From positions 1 to 50,419 of the forward strand of contig JAFSEP010000030.1 of the NCBI GenBank assembly GCA_017435665.1: 50,419 bases of DNA, in the 5' to 3' direction. Made by a program: the position numbers and the translations under genes. Positions 25,017-33,080 of this stretch are shown here, one piece after another (the first letter of the stretch is position 1; every line of letters begins with the position of its first letter). The notes below the pieces were generated by a model, which ran no database searches, was not told the origin of the DNA, and saw only the letters and a program-made list of their open reading frames with translations. The DNA is from Clostridia bacterium. GTDB lineage: Bacteria > Bacillota > Clostridia > Oscillospirales > Acutalibacteraceae.

Positions 25017-25430
25017 ATGAAAGAACTGTTTTTCTCAAACGTACCCGCAAGCATTGCCGTTATCGGTCTGGTCGGCTATTTTTTCGGTATGGCGATAGTT
25101 TTTATTATAAGCCCCGTCAAAAACGCCGAAAGCTTTTCGGTCAAGCCTGTTGACAATGCAGGCAAAACGGAAATCAGGGTTTATTACGGCGGTATTTCTT
25201 TTGCTCTGGGTGCGTTTCTTCTCTATCTCACTCTTGCTCTGGGCACCCCCTATCATTCAATGGTTGGCGGTATGATTTTTGCAACAACCGTGTTCACCAC
25301 AAGAACAATCTTCCTGTTTGTTGATAAGGGCTGGAAATGTCCTTACACAAAGCTGGCAATTCCCGCAGAGGGACTTTTCGTTATAGCTCTCTGGACCTGC
25401 TTCTTTATTTCAAAGCATCTTTACGGATAA
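25017..25430 (+). CDS. Small four-TM membrane protein (DUF4345-like)
   Basis: A 137-residue integral membrane protein with four predicted TM helices: around ASIAVIGLVGYFFGMAIVFI, SFALGAFLLYLTLAL, SMVGGMIFATTVFTTRTIFL and LFVIALWTCFFISKHL. Length and helix layout fit the DUF4345 family, which has no established biochemical role. The start at 25017 is fixed by CAAAGGAGTATAACT; an ATG 18 codons upstream lies next to the promoter and has no ribosome-binding site. It is a single gene with a terminator directly after it. Confidence 0.75.
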   Translation: MKELFFSNVPASIAVIGLVGYFFGMAIVFIISPVKNAESFSVKPVDNAGKTEIRVYYGGISFALGAFLLYLTLALGTPYHSMVGGMIFATTVFTTRTIFLFVDKGWKCPYTKLAIPAEGLFVIALWTCFFISKHLYG

Positions 25431-25434
25431 AATC

Positions 25435-25474
25435 AAAGCTGACATTTTGTTGTTTACAGAATGTCAGCTTTTTG
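25435..25474 (+). terminator. Terminator after the DUF4345-like gene
   Basis: The hairpin AAAGCTGACATT/AATGTCAGCTTT with a T run. The descending arm also carries the -35 to -10 spacer of the next promoter. Confidence 0.75.
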
Positions 25475-25481
25475 TTATAAT
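25453..25481 (+). promoter_or_regulatory. Promoter of the GH127 gene, overlapping the upstream terminator
   Basis: TTTACA (25453-25458) lies in the loop of the terminator hairpin. A 17-bp spacer follows, then TATAAT (25476-25481). Confidence 0.7.
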
Positions 25482-25513
25482 CACCTTATCAAAACGAATA
25501 TGAGGAAACACTT

Positions 25514-27421
25514 ATGAAAACACAGACACATATTCCCGTTTCCGCTTATAAATCAGGCGGCTTTATCGGCAGATATCAGAAGCTTATCAGAGAGACGGTA
25601 ATCCCCCATCAGTACAAGGTTCTCTGCGATAAGGCTGAGGATACGGAAAAGAGTCACGTTATAAAGAACTTTATTAATGCAGGAAAAGCACTCAGAAATC
25701 AGGATACGGAGGATGGCTTTTACGGAATGGTCTTTCAGGACAGCGATGCGGCTAAATGGATAGAGGCAGCCGCATATTCCCTTGCCGTCAATCCCGATGC
25801 TGAGCTTGAAAATACTGTTGACGGACTGATTGACATCATTGCCGATGCTCAGGACAGCGACGGCTACCTTAACACCTTTTTCACCGTAAAGGACAAGGAC
25901 AAAAGGTGGACCAATCTTCTTGAGGGTCACGAGCTCTACTGCTCGGGACATATGATAGAAGCAGCCTGTGCCTATTTTGAGGCCACGGGGAAGGATAAGC
26001 TCCTCAGGGTTATGGAGAAAAACGCAGAGCATATTTATGAGAAGTTTATAATCGGAAAGACCGAGGGCTATCCCGGTCATCCCGAAATTGAGCTTGCCCT
26101 GCTGAGACTTTTCAGAACAACGGGAAACCCGAAATTCCTTGAGCTTTCAGCGCACTTCCTCGACGTGCGAGGAGTTGACAGCCGCTTTTTTGAAAAGGAG
26201 TGCAAAAAACGCACCTGGCAGGTCTGGGGAATGAGCGCACCCGATACACACTATAATCAGAGCTACGCCCCTGTCAGGGAGCAGAAGGATGCTGTGGGGC
26301 ACAGTGTGAGAGCCGCCTATCTTTATACTGCTATGGCTGATATGGCAAGCCAAGCAGATGACAAAGAGCTTTTTGCCGCCTGCAAAAGGCTTTGGGAAAG
26401 CATTACACAAAAAAGAATGTATATCACGGGCGGTATCGGCTCAACGGTTATCGGCGAAGCCTTCAGCGTTGATTACGACCTGCCCAACGATACGGCTTAT
26501 GCTGAGACCTGCGCCTCGATTGCGCTGATTTTCTTCGCTTCGCAGATGCTCACTAACGAAATCAGGGGTGAATATGCCGATATTATGGAAAAAGCCTTTT
26601 ACAATACAGTGCTCGGCAGTATTCAGCTTGACGGAAAGCGATTTTTCTATGTCAATCCCCTTGAGGTCATACCCGGTATATCGGGTGAAGCGCAGACCCA
26701 CAGACACGCTCTGCCCGTAAGACCCAAGTGGTATGCCTGCGCCTGCTGTCCCCCCAATGCGGCAAGGCTTATTTCCTCCTTTGGCAGATACGCATACGGC
26801 GAAGATGAATCCACCGCATACTGCCATATGTTTGCAGACGGTGAGGTCAGCTTCGGAAACGGGATAAAGCTCAGGTGCGAGACAGATTATCCTTACGGCT
26901 TCTCGGTAAAGTACACCGTTAAGGGCTCGGGCAGGCTTGCGGTAAGAATTCCCGGCTGGAGCGAAAAATATGAAATCAGACTTAACCGACAGATAATACA
27001 GCCCGAAAACGTAAACGGATACGTTTACATAGAGATTTCCCACGGCGACTGTATTGAAATTCAGCTTGACGGCGATGCAAAGAAGGTGTATCCTTCAGCA
27101 AAAATACCTAAGCTCAGCGGCTGTGTTGCTGTTACAAGAGGACCCTTGGTGTATTGCTTCGAGGGTGCCGATAACGAAGGCGACGTTATTTCCCTTTCGC
27201 TGAAATCGGACGGAGCCATACACCCGAAAAGCTGCAATTCCGATGCTTTGGGCAATATCACCCTTCTTGAAACGGATGCAGTCAGAGCAGAAGGTGTTAA
27301 CGAGGGGCTTTATTCATACATAAAACCGAAATTAAAAGAATTCACCGCCGTGGCTGTCCCCTATTATACCTGGGGGAACAGAGGAGAAAATCAGATGCGG
27401 GTATGGATGAACGAAAGATAA
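25514..27421 (+). CDS. Glycoside hydrolase family 127, probable beta-L-arabinofuranosidase
   Basis: Retaining glycosidase of 635 residues that releases beta-L-arabinofuranose from plant or glycoprotein glycans. In the characterised GH127 enzyme HypBA1 a Zn-bound Cys is the nucleophile. The same set is visible here: Glu in VIGEAFSVDYDLPN (E315, candidate acid/base), the ETC motif (E331, C333) and the Cys pair in YACACCPPNAARL (C411, C412). The N-terminal two thirds form an (alpha/alpha)6 barrel, followed by beta-sandwich domains. There is no signal peptide, so it acts in the cytoplasm on imported oligosaccharides. The ATG has ATGAGGAAACACTT upstream. No sugar transporter or regulator lies beside it. 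Confidence 0.92.
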   Translation: MKTQTHIPVSAYKSGGFIGRYQKLIRETVIPHQYKVLCDKAEDTEKSHVIKNFINAGKALRNQDTEDGFYGMVFQDSDAAKWIEAAAYSLAVNPDAELENTVDGLIDIIADAQDSDGYLNTFFTVKDKDKRWTNLLEGHELYCSGHMIEAACAYFEATGKDKLLRVMEKNAEHIYEKFIIGKTEGYPGHPEIELALLRLFRTTGNPKFLELSAHFLDVRGVDSRFFEKECKKRTWQVWGMSAPDTHYNQSYAPVREQKDAVGHSVRAAYLYTAMADMASQADDKELFAACKRLWESITQKRMYITGGIGSTVIGEAFSVDYDLPNDTAYAETCASIALIFFASQMLTNEIRGEYADIMEKAFYNTVLGSIQLDGKRFFYVNPLEVIPGISGEAQTHRHALPVRPKWYACACCPPNAARLISSFGRYAYGEDESTAYCHMFADGEVSFGNGIKLRCETDYPYGFSVKYTVKGSGRLAVRIPGWSEKYEIRLNRQIIQPENVNGYVYIEISHGDCIEIQLDGDAKKVYPSAKIPKLSGCVAVTRGPLVYCFEGADNEGDVISLSLKSDGAIHPKSCNSDALGNITLLETDAVRAEGVNEGLYSYIKPKLKEFTAVAVPYYTWGNRGENQMRVWMNER

Positions 27422-27428
27422 ACAGAAA

Positions 27429-27466
27429 CAGGCAGTTACGCCGAGACGTAACTGCCTGAGCTTTTT
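27429..27466. terminator. Bidirectional terminator between GH127 and the tiny genes
   Basis: The 12-bp stem CAGGCAGTTACG/CGTAACTGCCTG is followed by TTTTT on plus and TTTCTGTTT on minus. It can end both the GH127 transcript and the convergent transcript of the small ORFs. Confidence 0.8.
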
Positions 27467-27473
27467 GATTAAA

Positions 27474-27584
27474 TCAGAAGGGCAACAGAAGTTTAAGTAA
27501 GAACTTAATTGAAAGCTTTGTGAAAACCTGTTCAAGTCTTTCTGTGAGCTCCTGAAACCATTCATACTGCATTAACTGTTCCAT
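27474..27584 (-). CDS. Tiny protein (36 aa) with a basic-hydrophobic C-terminus
   Basis: Unrecognised small protein. It starts MEQLMQYEWFQELTERLEQV, an amphipathic acidic helix, and ends FTKLSIKFLLKLLLPF, a Lys/Leu-rich amphipathic or membrane-active helix. GGAGG lies 9 nt before the ATG (GGAGGATTTAAAGG-ATG), so translation is likely. It lies 33 bp downstream of a second tiny ORF with a similar tail (KLMLKLGLKIILPF), suggesting tandem duplication. It could be a membrane regulatory peptide, a toxin, a PSM-like or leaderless peptide, or a signal peptide. It has no cysteines and no cleavable secretion signal. Confidence 0.65.
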   Translation of the reverse strand: MEQLMQYEWFQELTERLEQVFTKLSIKFLLKLLLPF

Positions 27585-27617
27585 CCTTTAAATCCTCCAT
27601 AAAAATGTTTTCTTCAC

Positions 27618-27707
27618 TCAGAACGGTAAGATAATCTTCAATCCGAGTTTTAACATAAGCTTAGCGAAAACGCCCATAAGATTTGCCATTAAACCTGCCA
27701 TCCACAT
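27618..27707 (-). CDS. Tiny hydrophobic protein (29 aa), paralogue-like to its neighbour
   Basis: Unrecognised small protein starting MWMAGLMANLMGVFAKLMLK and ending GLKIILPF. Nearly the whole chain is one Met/Leu-rich helix with Lys spaced every 4-5 residues, so it is probably membrane-bound. AAAGGAG lies 10 nt before the ATG. It shares with the next ORF the tail pattern K-L-x-hydrophobic-K-(hydrophobic)n-L-P-F and the stop. It is the first of two tiny genes between the livF terminator and the GH127 terminator, so the pair has its own transcript. Upstream DNA is AT-rich with adjacent TATAATTATAAT, but no clear -35. Confidence 0.6.
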   Translation of the reverse strand: MWMAGLMANLMGVFAKLMLKLGLKIILPF

Positions 27708-27827
27708 AAGTATCAAACTCCTTTTGAATTATATTCAGAGACCTGCCCTGTATTTTTATTATAATTATATTAATTAACCATCTTTTAACATTTGTATTGA
27801 TAAATGATGAATTTTAGACAAAATAAT

Positions 27828-27853
27828 AAGGATGTGCTTTATAACACATCCTT
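27828..27853 (-). terminator. Terminator of the liv operon
   Basis: The hairpin AAGGATGTG/CACATCCTT with an 8-nt loop lies about 10 bp after the livF stop, followed by an AT-rich ATTATTTTG stretch. Confidence 0.75.
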
Positions 27854-27862
27854 TATTTTCTT

Positions 27863-28573
27863 TTAACCGCCGAGATATGCCTTCTTGATATCTTCGCTTT
27901 CCATAAGCTCCTTGCCTGTTCCCGAAAATGCAATCTCGCCGTTTTCAAGAACGTATGCTCTGTCTGAAATAGCAAGTGACTTACCTGCATTCTGTTCAAC
28001 AAGAAGGATAGTTGTTCCGCTTTTATGGAATTCCTTGATGATATCGAAAACCTGATCAACAAGGAGGGGCGAAAGACCCATTGACGGCTCATCAAGCATA
28101 AGGAGCTTGGGACGGCTCATCATTGCTCTGCCCATTGCAAGCATCTGCTGCTCACCGCCTGAAAGAGTACCTGCAATCTGATTTCTTCTTTCGCTGAGTC
28201 TGGGGAACTTTTCATAGATGCTTTCAATATCGTCCTTGATTTCCTTCTTATCCTTACGGGAGAAAGCACCCATAAGAAGATTCTCGTAAACGGTAAGCTC
28301 CTGGAAAACACGTCTTCCTTCGGGAACCTGAGCCATACCTAAGCCAATGAGCTTGTGGCAGGGAGTCTTTGTTATATCCTTGCCTTCATAGGTAACGGTA
28401 CCGTGCTTAATGGGGATAAGTCCCATAACGCTCTGCATTGTGGTGGTTTTACCTGCACCGTTAGCACCGATGAGAGTTACGATTTCACCCTCGTTAACCT
28501 CAAAGCTGATACCCTTTATGGCACGGATAACACCGTAGCAGACCTCTAAATCTTTTACTTCTAACATTGCCAT
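27863..28573 (-). CDS. livF: Branched-chain amino acid ABC transporter ATP-binding protein LivF
   Basis: Cytoplasmic ATPase subunit of 236 residues in the high-affinity branched-chain amino acid importer. It has Walker A GANGAGKTT (37-45), the Q-loop MAQVPEGRRVF, signature LSGGEQQMLA, Walker B LLMLDEPSMGLSP and the H-loop region TTILLVEQN. In LivF a Glu-Gln pair normally replaces the switch His, as in this EQN. GGAGG lies 9 nt before the ATG and overlaps the livG stop. It is the last gene of livJHMGF. Confidence 0.96.
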   Translation of the reverse strand: MAMLEVKDLEVCYGVIRAIKGISFEVNEGEIVTLIGANGAGKTTTMQSVMGLIPIKHGTVTYEGKDITKTPCHKLIGLGMAQVPEGRRVFQELTVYENLLMGAFSRKDKKEIKDDIESIYEKFPRLSERRNQIAGTLSGGEQQMLAMGRAMMSRPKLLMLDEPSMGLSPLLVDQVFDIIKEFHKSGTTILLVEQNAGKSLAISDRAYVLENGEIAFSGTGKELMESEDIKKAYLGG

Positions 28574-28578
28574 AATAA

Positions 28579-29349
28579 TTAACCTCCGATATAAGCCTTA
28601 ATAACTTCGGGGTCATTAAGAGCTTCGTTAGTTTCGCCCTGAGCAAGAACGGTACCGAAATTAAGAACCGTAACCTCATCGCAGAGACCTGAAACGAACT
28701 TCATATCGTGCTCAATAAGAAGTATTGTCATATCATAATCGTCACGGATTTTTCTGACGATATTCATAAGGTCTTCTGTTTCATGGGGGTTCATACCTGC
28801 TGCGGGTTCATCAAGAAGCAGGAGCTTGGGATTTGTTGCAAGTGCTCTTGCGATTTCAAGCTTTCTCTGCTTACCGTAAGGAAGGTTACAGGCAAGGTTA
28901 TTTCTTTCATCCTCAAGGTCAACAATTCTGAGGATTTCCTTTGCTCTTTCACGCATTGCTTCCTCTGTCTTATAATGGGTGGGAAGTCTTAATATGCTGG
29001 ATACGGGACTGCACTTGAATTCGGGCTGATTGTGAAGTCCGACAAGAACGTTTCTGATAACGCTCATATTATTGAAAAGTCTGATATTCTGGAAGGTACG
29101 GGCAATACCCTTTCTGTTTATCTGCTCCTGAGTTTTGCCGTTAAGCTCTTCACCGTTAAGATAGAACTTACCTGTTGTGGGCTGATAAACACCTGTGAGC
29201 AGGTTGAATATTGTGGTCTTACCTGCACCGTTGGGACCAACGAGACCGTAAAGCTGCTTTTTCTTTACCTCAAGATTAACATCCTGAACTGCCTTGAGTC
29301 CGCCGAAGGAGATACCGAGATTTTCAGTTCTTAAAACAACGTCTGACAT
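28579..29349 (-). CDS. livG: Branched-chain amino acid ABC transporter ATP-binding protein LivG
   Basis: Second ATPase of the liv importer, 256 residues. It shows Walker A GPNGAGKTTIFN, the LivG-typical RKGIARTFQNIRLF Q-loop, the insert containing CNLPYGKQRKLEIARAL in place of the LSGGQ signature, Walker B LLLLDEPAAGMNP and the switch His in LLIEHDMKFV. The modified signature is normal for LivG. It lies 2 bp after livM, with GGGAGG upstream. Confidence 0.96.
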   Translation of the reverse strand: MSDVVLRTENLGISFGGLKAVQDVNLEVKKKQLYGLVGPNGAGKTTIFNLLTGVYQPTTGKFYLNGEELNGKTQEQINRKGIARTFQNIRLFNNMSVIRNVLVGLHNQPEFKCSPVSSILRLPTHYKTEEAMRERAKEILRIVDLEDERNNLACNLPYGKQRKLEIARALATNPKLLLLDEPAAGMNPHETEDLMNIVRKIRDDYDMTILLIEHDMKFVSGLCDEVTVLNFGTVLAQGETNEALNDPEVIKAYIGG

Positions 29350-29351
29350 CC

Positions 29352-30512
29352 TTACTTACCTCCCTTTTCCGGCTTATCGGGTACGTATTCGTTACCCGGC
29401 TGAATATCTGTTGAAAGCACTTCGTCCATACGGATCTTTGTGGGGATCTTATCCCAGTGTGCGGGATCGTTGAGAATATCCTCGGGTCTGCGCTTCTTTG
29501 CAGTAAGCTTCGCAAGAAGAGCCTTGAAGGATACTGCTTCCTTGAATGCTGCCAGCTTAGGAGCGTTGTTGAAGATAACAAGTCCGATAAGAATGAGAGC
29601 ATAGATAAGGAACTTGAGAGCTGCAAGCTCGCCCGGAAGATACTTCTGAAGCATTGTATTTATGATGGTTATGAGTGTTGCCGCAATGATTGAGCCGTTT
29701 ATTGAGCCCATACCGCCGAGAACAACCATAACAAGAATTTCGATTGAATAGTTATATGAGAAGAAGGTATACATAACGGGTGTTGTATAGTGACCGTAGA
29801 ATACACCTGCAACGCCTGCGAAAAATGCGGCAAACACGAAAACAAAGAGCTTATAGAAGGTTACGTTGATACCCATAGCCTTTGCAGCAATTTCATTGTC
29901 TCTGATAGCTGTGATTGCACGTCCGTGCTTACTTCTTACAAGGCTCTGCACAAGGAAGAGAACGATAATAACCGTTATGAACACCACTATGAACAAAGGT
30001 GCATCCTTCTTTGTGAACTTAACTGCGCCTGTTGTCATACCCATAGCCTTACCGAACCAGGGAAGATTTTTCAGAACCGTTCTTACGATTTCACCGAAGG
30101 CAAGAGTAACAATAGCAAGATAGTCACCCTTGAGTCTGAGTGCGGGAAGTCCTACAAGGAAGCCGAAAAATGCTGCAAGAATACCGCCGCAAAGCATACT
30201 GATAATAAGACAGATAACCTTACTGTCAATAACGGTATTGAGCTGAATTGAAATAAACGTTCCGATATATGCGCCGATACACATAAAGCCTGCATGACCT
30301 AAGCTCAGCTCACCAAGGAAGCCTACAACAAGGTTAAGGGAAACTGCAAGAATAATGCTGTAACCTATCTGCACAAGAAGGTTTGCATATGAGGTCTTGA
30401 GTCCGCCGGTTGAGTTAAGAATTGCAAAAATAACTGTTGCTGCTGCCACAAAAATGTAATTTATGCAATTTTTAAGCTTGAAATCATCTGATTTTAACAT
30501 CTTTTTTATCAT
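29352..30512 (-). CDS. livM: Branched-chain amino acid ABC transporter permease LivM
   Basis: Inner permease subunit of 386 residues, with about 10 TM helices and the LivM segments LGELSLGHAGFMCIGAYIG and the EAA-like loop ALRLKGDYLAIVTLAFGEI. The C-terminal 60 residues form a charged cytoplasmic tail (about RRPEDILNDPAHWDKIPTKI...) longer than in enteric LivM. The start is supported by AAGGTG 6 nt upstream, overlapping the livH stop. It pairs with LivH to form the channel. Confidence 0.95.
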   Translation of the reverse strand: MIKKMLKSDDFKLKNCINYIFVAAATVIFAILNSTGGLKTSYANLLVQIGYSIILAVSLNLVVGFLGELSLGHAGFMCIGAYIGTFISIQLNTVIDSKVICLIISMLCGGILAAFFGFLVGLPALRLKGDYLAIVTLAFGEIVRTVLKNLPWFGKAMGMTTGAVKFTKKDAPLFIVVFITVIIVLFLVQSLVRSKHGRAITAIRDNEIAAKAMGINVTFYKLFVFVFAAFFAGVAGVFYGHYTTPVMYTFFSYNYSIEILVMVVLGGMGSINGSIIAATLITIINTMLQKYLPGELAALKFLIYALILIGLVIFNNAPKLAAFKEAVSFKALLAKLTAKKRRPEDILNDPAHWDKIPTKIRMDEVLSTDIQPGNEYVPDKPEKGGK

Positions 30513-30515
30513 AAA

Positions 30516-31379
30516 TTACACCTTCTCTCTTCTCTTCTTACCAAGAATACCGATAGGTCTTACAAGAAGAATAACAATAAGTAAGCTGAATTCAACTGCT
30601 GTTGTATAGGGTGAAAGAACGGGAATACTCAGACAGATTTTCTCAATAACGCCAAGAAGCACGCCGCCTATCATAGCACCGGGAATTGAGCCGATACCGC
30701 CGATAACTGCAGCTGTGAATGCCTTGATACCGGGCATTGAGCCGAGAGTGGGCTCAACTGAAGGAATCTGCATAAGATAGAATACGCTGGCGCAGGCTGC
30801 AAGAGCTGAACCGATTGCGAATGTTATTGTGATAATCTTATCAACGTTTATACCCATAAGCATAGCTGCACCCTTATCCTCAGAGACCGCAACCATAGCT
30901 CTGCCTGTTCTTGTCTTTTTAACAAAGACAGTCAGACCTGCCATAATAACGGCACCGATAAGAAGTGTGATAATTGAAGAAACGCTGATTGATGCGCCCA
31001 GAAGAGATACTGTACCTAAGGAAGGAATTGTTACAACCTTGGGGTCAGCACCGAACACAAGCTGGGAGATACTCTGGAGAAGATAGCTGACACCGATAGC
31101 CGTAATAAGAACAGCAAGGGGTGATGCACCTCTCAGAGGCTTATATGCAACCTTTTCAACAACCATACCCATAACTGTGCAGAATATAACCGCAACAACT
31201 ATGCCTAATGCCATATGTCCGCTTGAAATAAGTGCAACATAAAATGCATATGCACCAACCATAATAATATCGCCGTGTGCGAAGTTAAGCATCTTGGCGA
31301 TACCGTAAACCATTGTGTAGCCAAGTGCGATAAGAGCATAGATGGCACCAAGACTGAGTCCGTCAAACAAAATACTCAT
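30516..31379 (-). CDS. livH: Branched-chain amino acid ABC transporter permease LivH
   Basis: Second permease subunit of 287 residues with about 8 TM helices. It begins LFDGLSLGAIYALIALGYTMVYGI, the usual LivH start. It also has NFAHGDIIMVGAYAF and the C-terminal GGIGSIPGAMIGG loop that contacts the ATPases. It lies 267 bp after livJ; the gap holds two large hairpins, and no separate promoter is evident. Confidence 0.95.
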   Translation of the reverse strand: MSILFDGLSLGAIYALIALGYTMVYGIAKMLNFAHGDIIMVGAYAFYVALISSGHMALGIVVAVIFCTVMGMVVEKVAYKPLRGASPLAVLITAIGVSYLLQSISQLVFGADPKVVTIPSLGTVSLLGASISVSSIITLLIGAVIMAGLTVFVKKTRTGRAMVAVSEDKGAAMLMGINVDKIITITFAIGSALAACASVFYLMQIPSVEPTLGSMPGIKAFTAAVIGGIGSIPGAMIGGVLLGVIEKICLSIPVLSPYTTAVEFSLLIVILLVRPIGILGKKRREKV

Positions 31380-31513
31380 AAAACTTCTCCTTTTCCGGAG
31401 TTCTTTCTCAGAAAGACCGTAATAACAAAATTAAAGAAAGCGTTACCGCTTTCACACAAGCCCGCCCGAAAGGGAGCTTATATAAAAATGCCCACCGTAT
31501 AACCGGTGTTTAT

Positions 31514-31557
31514 CTCTTTTGCTTTATAGGAAACCCCTTTCCTACAAAGCAAAAGAG
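31514..31557 (-). promoter_or_regulatory. First large hairpin in the livJ-livH gap
   Basis: 20-nt arms, CTCTTTTGC... (31514-31533) and ...GCAAAAGAG (31538-31557), with one or two mismatches and a CCCC loop. It could end most transcripts after livJ or protect the livJ mRNA end. That would produce excess binding protein over membrane subunits. Confidence 0.6.
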
Positions 31558-31592
31558 GGCGGTTACCAAATCGCCGAACACTTTATAGGTGG

Positions 31593-31626
31593 GTATATGC
31601 CCGAGGGTCTCCCCTCAGGCATATAC
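31593..31626 (-). promoter_or_regulatory. Second large hairpin in the livJ-livH gap
   Basis: GTATATGCC (31593-31601) and GGCATATAC (31618-31626) form a 9-bp outer stem extended inward by GAGGG/CCCTC. It lies about 20 bp after the livJ stop codon. Poly-T is weak, so it fits an mRNA stabiliser or partial terminator. Confidence 0.6.
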
Positions 31627-31646
31627 TGACAAAATTACTGATTTAA

Positions 31647-32843
31647 TCAGTTGATTTCAACAATGATGGGTTCCTTGTTGCAAGCACCTGAAGCAATCCA
31701 CTTCATGTTACCTGTAACACCGCCGTATGCGAATGTGTCAGCTGTGAATACAGAAACAAGTGCCTTACCGAGCTCAGCGGGATCAACCTTAACGTTTTCA
31801 ACGCCGAGAGCCTTCATAGCTTCGAAGATAGCATAAACTGCATCGTAACCGTCAGCTGCGAACTGGTCGGGCTTTGCATTGTACTTTGCTTCGTATGCCT
31901 TAACGAAAGCTGAAACCTTTTCATCCTCGCTGTTTACGTCGAAGGGAGTGATGTAGCTGATCTTGTTTGTAACTGTGCTGTCGATCTGAGCAGCAACACC
32001 GTCAAGACCGTCACAACCGAAGAGGAATGCATCGCAGCCCTTAGCTACGCATGTCTTAGCAATAAGACCTGCTTCTGTGTAGTAGATGGGAAGGAAGATA
32101 ACGTCGCAATCCTTGAGAGCTTCGATCTGAGTTGAGAAATCTCTGTTGTTTTCAGCGTCGAATGACTGTTCAAGATAAGTAACGCCAAGCTCCTTCATCT
32201 TTGCCTTGAATGCATCATAGATACCTGTTGAATAGGGATCTGATGAGTCATAGATAGCACCGATGTTCTTATATTCCTTAGCGAGCTTTTCAGCTGAAAG
32301 GATACCGTTATCGGGATCGCCGAAGCAAACTCTGAATGAGTAGTTGCTTGCATTGATTACGGGGTCAGCTGATGCTGAGGGTGTGAGTGCGAATACTTCG
32401 TCTTCTGCAGCTCTTGTTGCGAAGGATTCAGCTGAGCCTGATGTAACAGAGCCGAGAGAAACCTGCATACCTGCTTCATAGAGAGCGTCATAGCCTGTTG
32501 AAGCGTCAGCAGCTGTTGCCTTGTCATCCTTCATATCGAACTTGAACTTGATACCGTTGAGACCGCCTGCTGCGTTGATTTCGTCAATTGCAAGCTGAGC
32601 ACCCTGCTGAACAGAGATACCGTATGAAGCAGCGTCACCTGTAAGGGGACCTGTTGCACCGATAACAAACTCTGTGTTGTTTGCTGTATATTCGCCGACC
32701 TTTGTAAGATCGTATGCAGCATTTGCGTTGTTTTCTGTTGTTCCGTTTGTTGTAGTTGTTGTGTCATCGCCTGTACCGCCGCAAGCTGCCAAGCAACCGA
32801 GGCAAAGAACAGCAACCAGAATAAGAGCTAATACTTTTTTCAT
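31647..32843 (-). CDS. livJ: Branched-chain amino acid-binding lipoprotein LivJ/LivK
   Basis: Extracellular solute-binding lipoprotein of 398 residues (peripheral binding protein-like domain). The signal peptide MKKVLALILVAVLCLGCLAAC ends in the lipobox LAAC with the lipidated Cys21. A Thr/Asn-rich linker follows, then the binding domain starting EFVIGATGPLTGDAASYGISVQQGAQLAIDEIN, typical of leucine/isoleucine/valine-binding proteins. It is expressed from a consensus promoter and leads the operon, the usual layout in Firmicutes. The exact amino acid preference is not readable from the sequence. Confidence 0.95.
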   Translation of the reverse strand: MKKVLALILVAVLCLGCLAACGGTGDDTTTTTNGTTENNANAAYDLTKVGEYTANNTEFVIGATGPLTGDAASYGISVQQGAQLAIDEINAAGGLNGIKFKFDMKDDKATAADASTGYDALYEAGMQVSLGSVTSGSAESFATRAAEDEVFALTPSASADPVINASNYSFRVCFGDPDNGILSAEKLAKEYKNIGAIYDSSDPYSTGIYDAFKAKMKELGVTYLEQSFDAENNRDFSTQIEALKDCDVIFLPIYYTEAGLIAKTCVAKGCDAFLFGCDGLDGVAAQIDSTVTNKISYITPFDVNSEDEKVSAFVKAYEAKYNAKPDQFAADGYDAVYAIFEAMKALGVENVKVDPAELGKALVSVFTADTFAYGGVTGNMKWIASGACNKEPIIVEIN

Positions 32844-32924
32844 GATTGAATCAAACCTTTCCTTATAAAATATTGTTTAGCTCCATATCGAAGGAACCAC
32901 CGTCCCTTCAAGTATGTTGCAAGA

Positions 32925-32953
32925 ATTATAGCATTACAATATCTAATTGTCAA
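32925..32953 (-). promoter_or_regulatory. Consensus promoter of the liv operon
   Basis: Minus-strand TTGACA (32948-32953), 17 bp and TATAAT (32925-32930). The leader is about 75 nt and contains a GAAGG/CCTTC hairpin that might be regulatory. Confidence 0.85.
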
Positions 32954-33021
32954 TAAAAAAAGCAGAATTTTATCAATTTAACGTGATAAATTTTTTGAAA
33001 TTTTATAATATTGGAAAAATA

Positions 33022-33058
33022 AGCGACATCTTTAGCAAAAAATGCGAAAGATGTCGCT
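33022..33058 (-). terminator. Terminator of the alkaline phosphatase gene
   Basis: The 12-bp stem AGCGACATCTTT/AAAGATGTCGCT with an inner GCA/TGC pair, followed on minus by TTATTTTTCC, about 22 bp after the stop codon. Confidence 0.8.
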
Positions 33059-33080
33059 GAAAAATTAAAAATTATTACCG

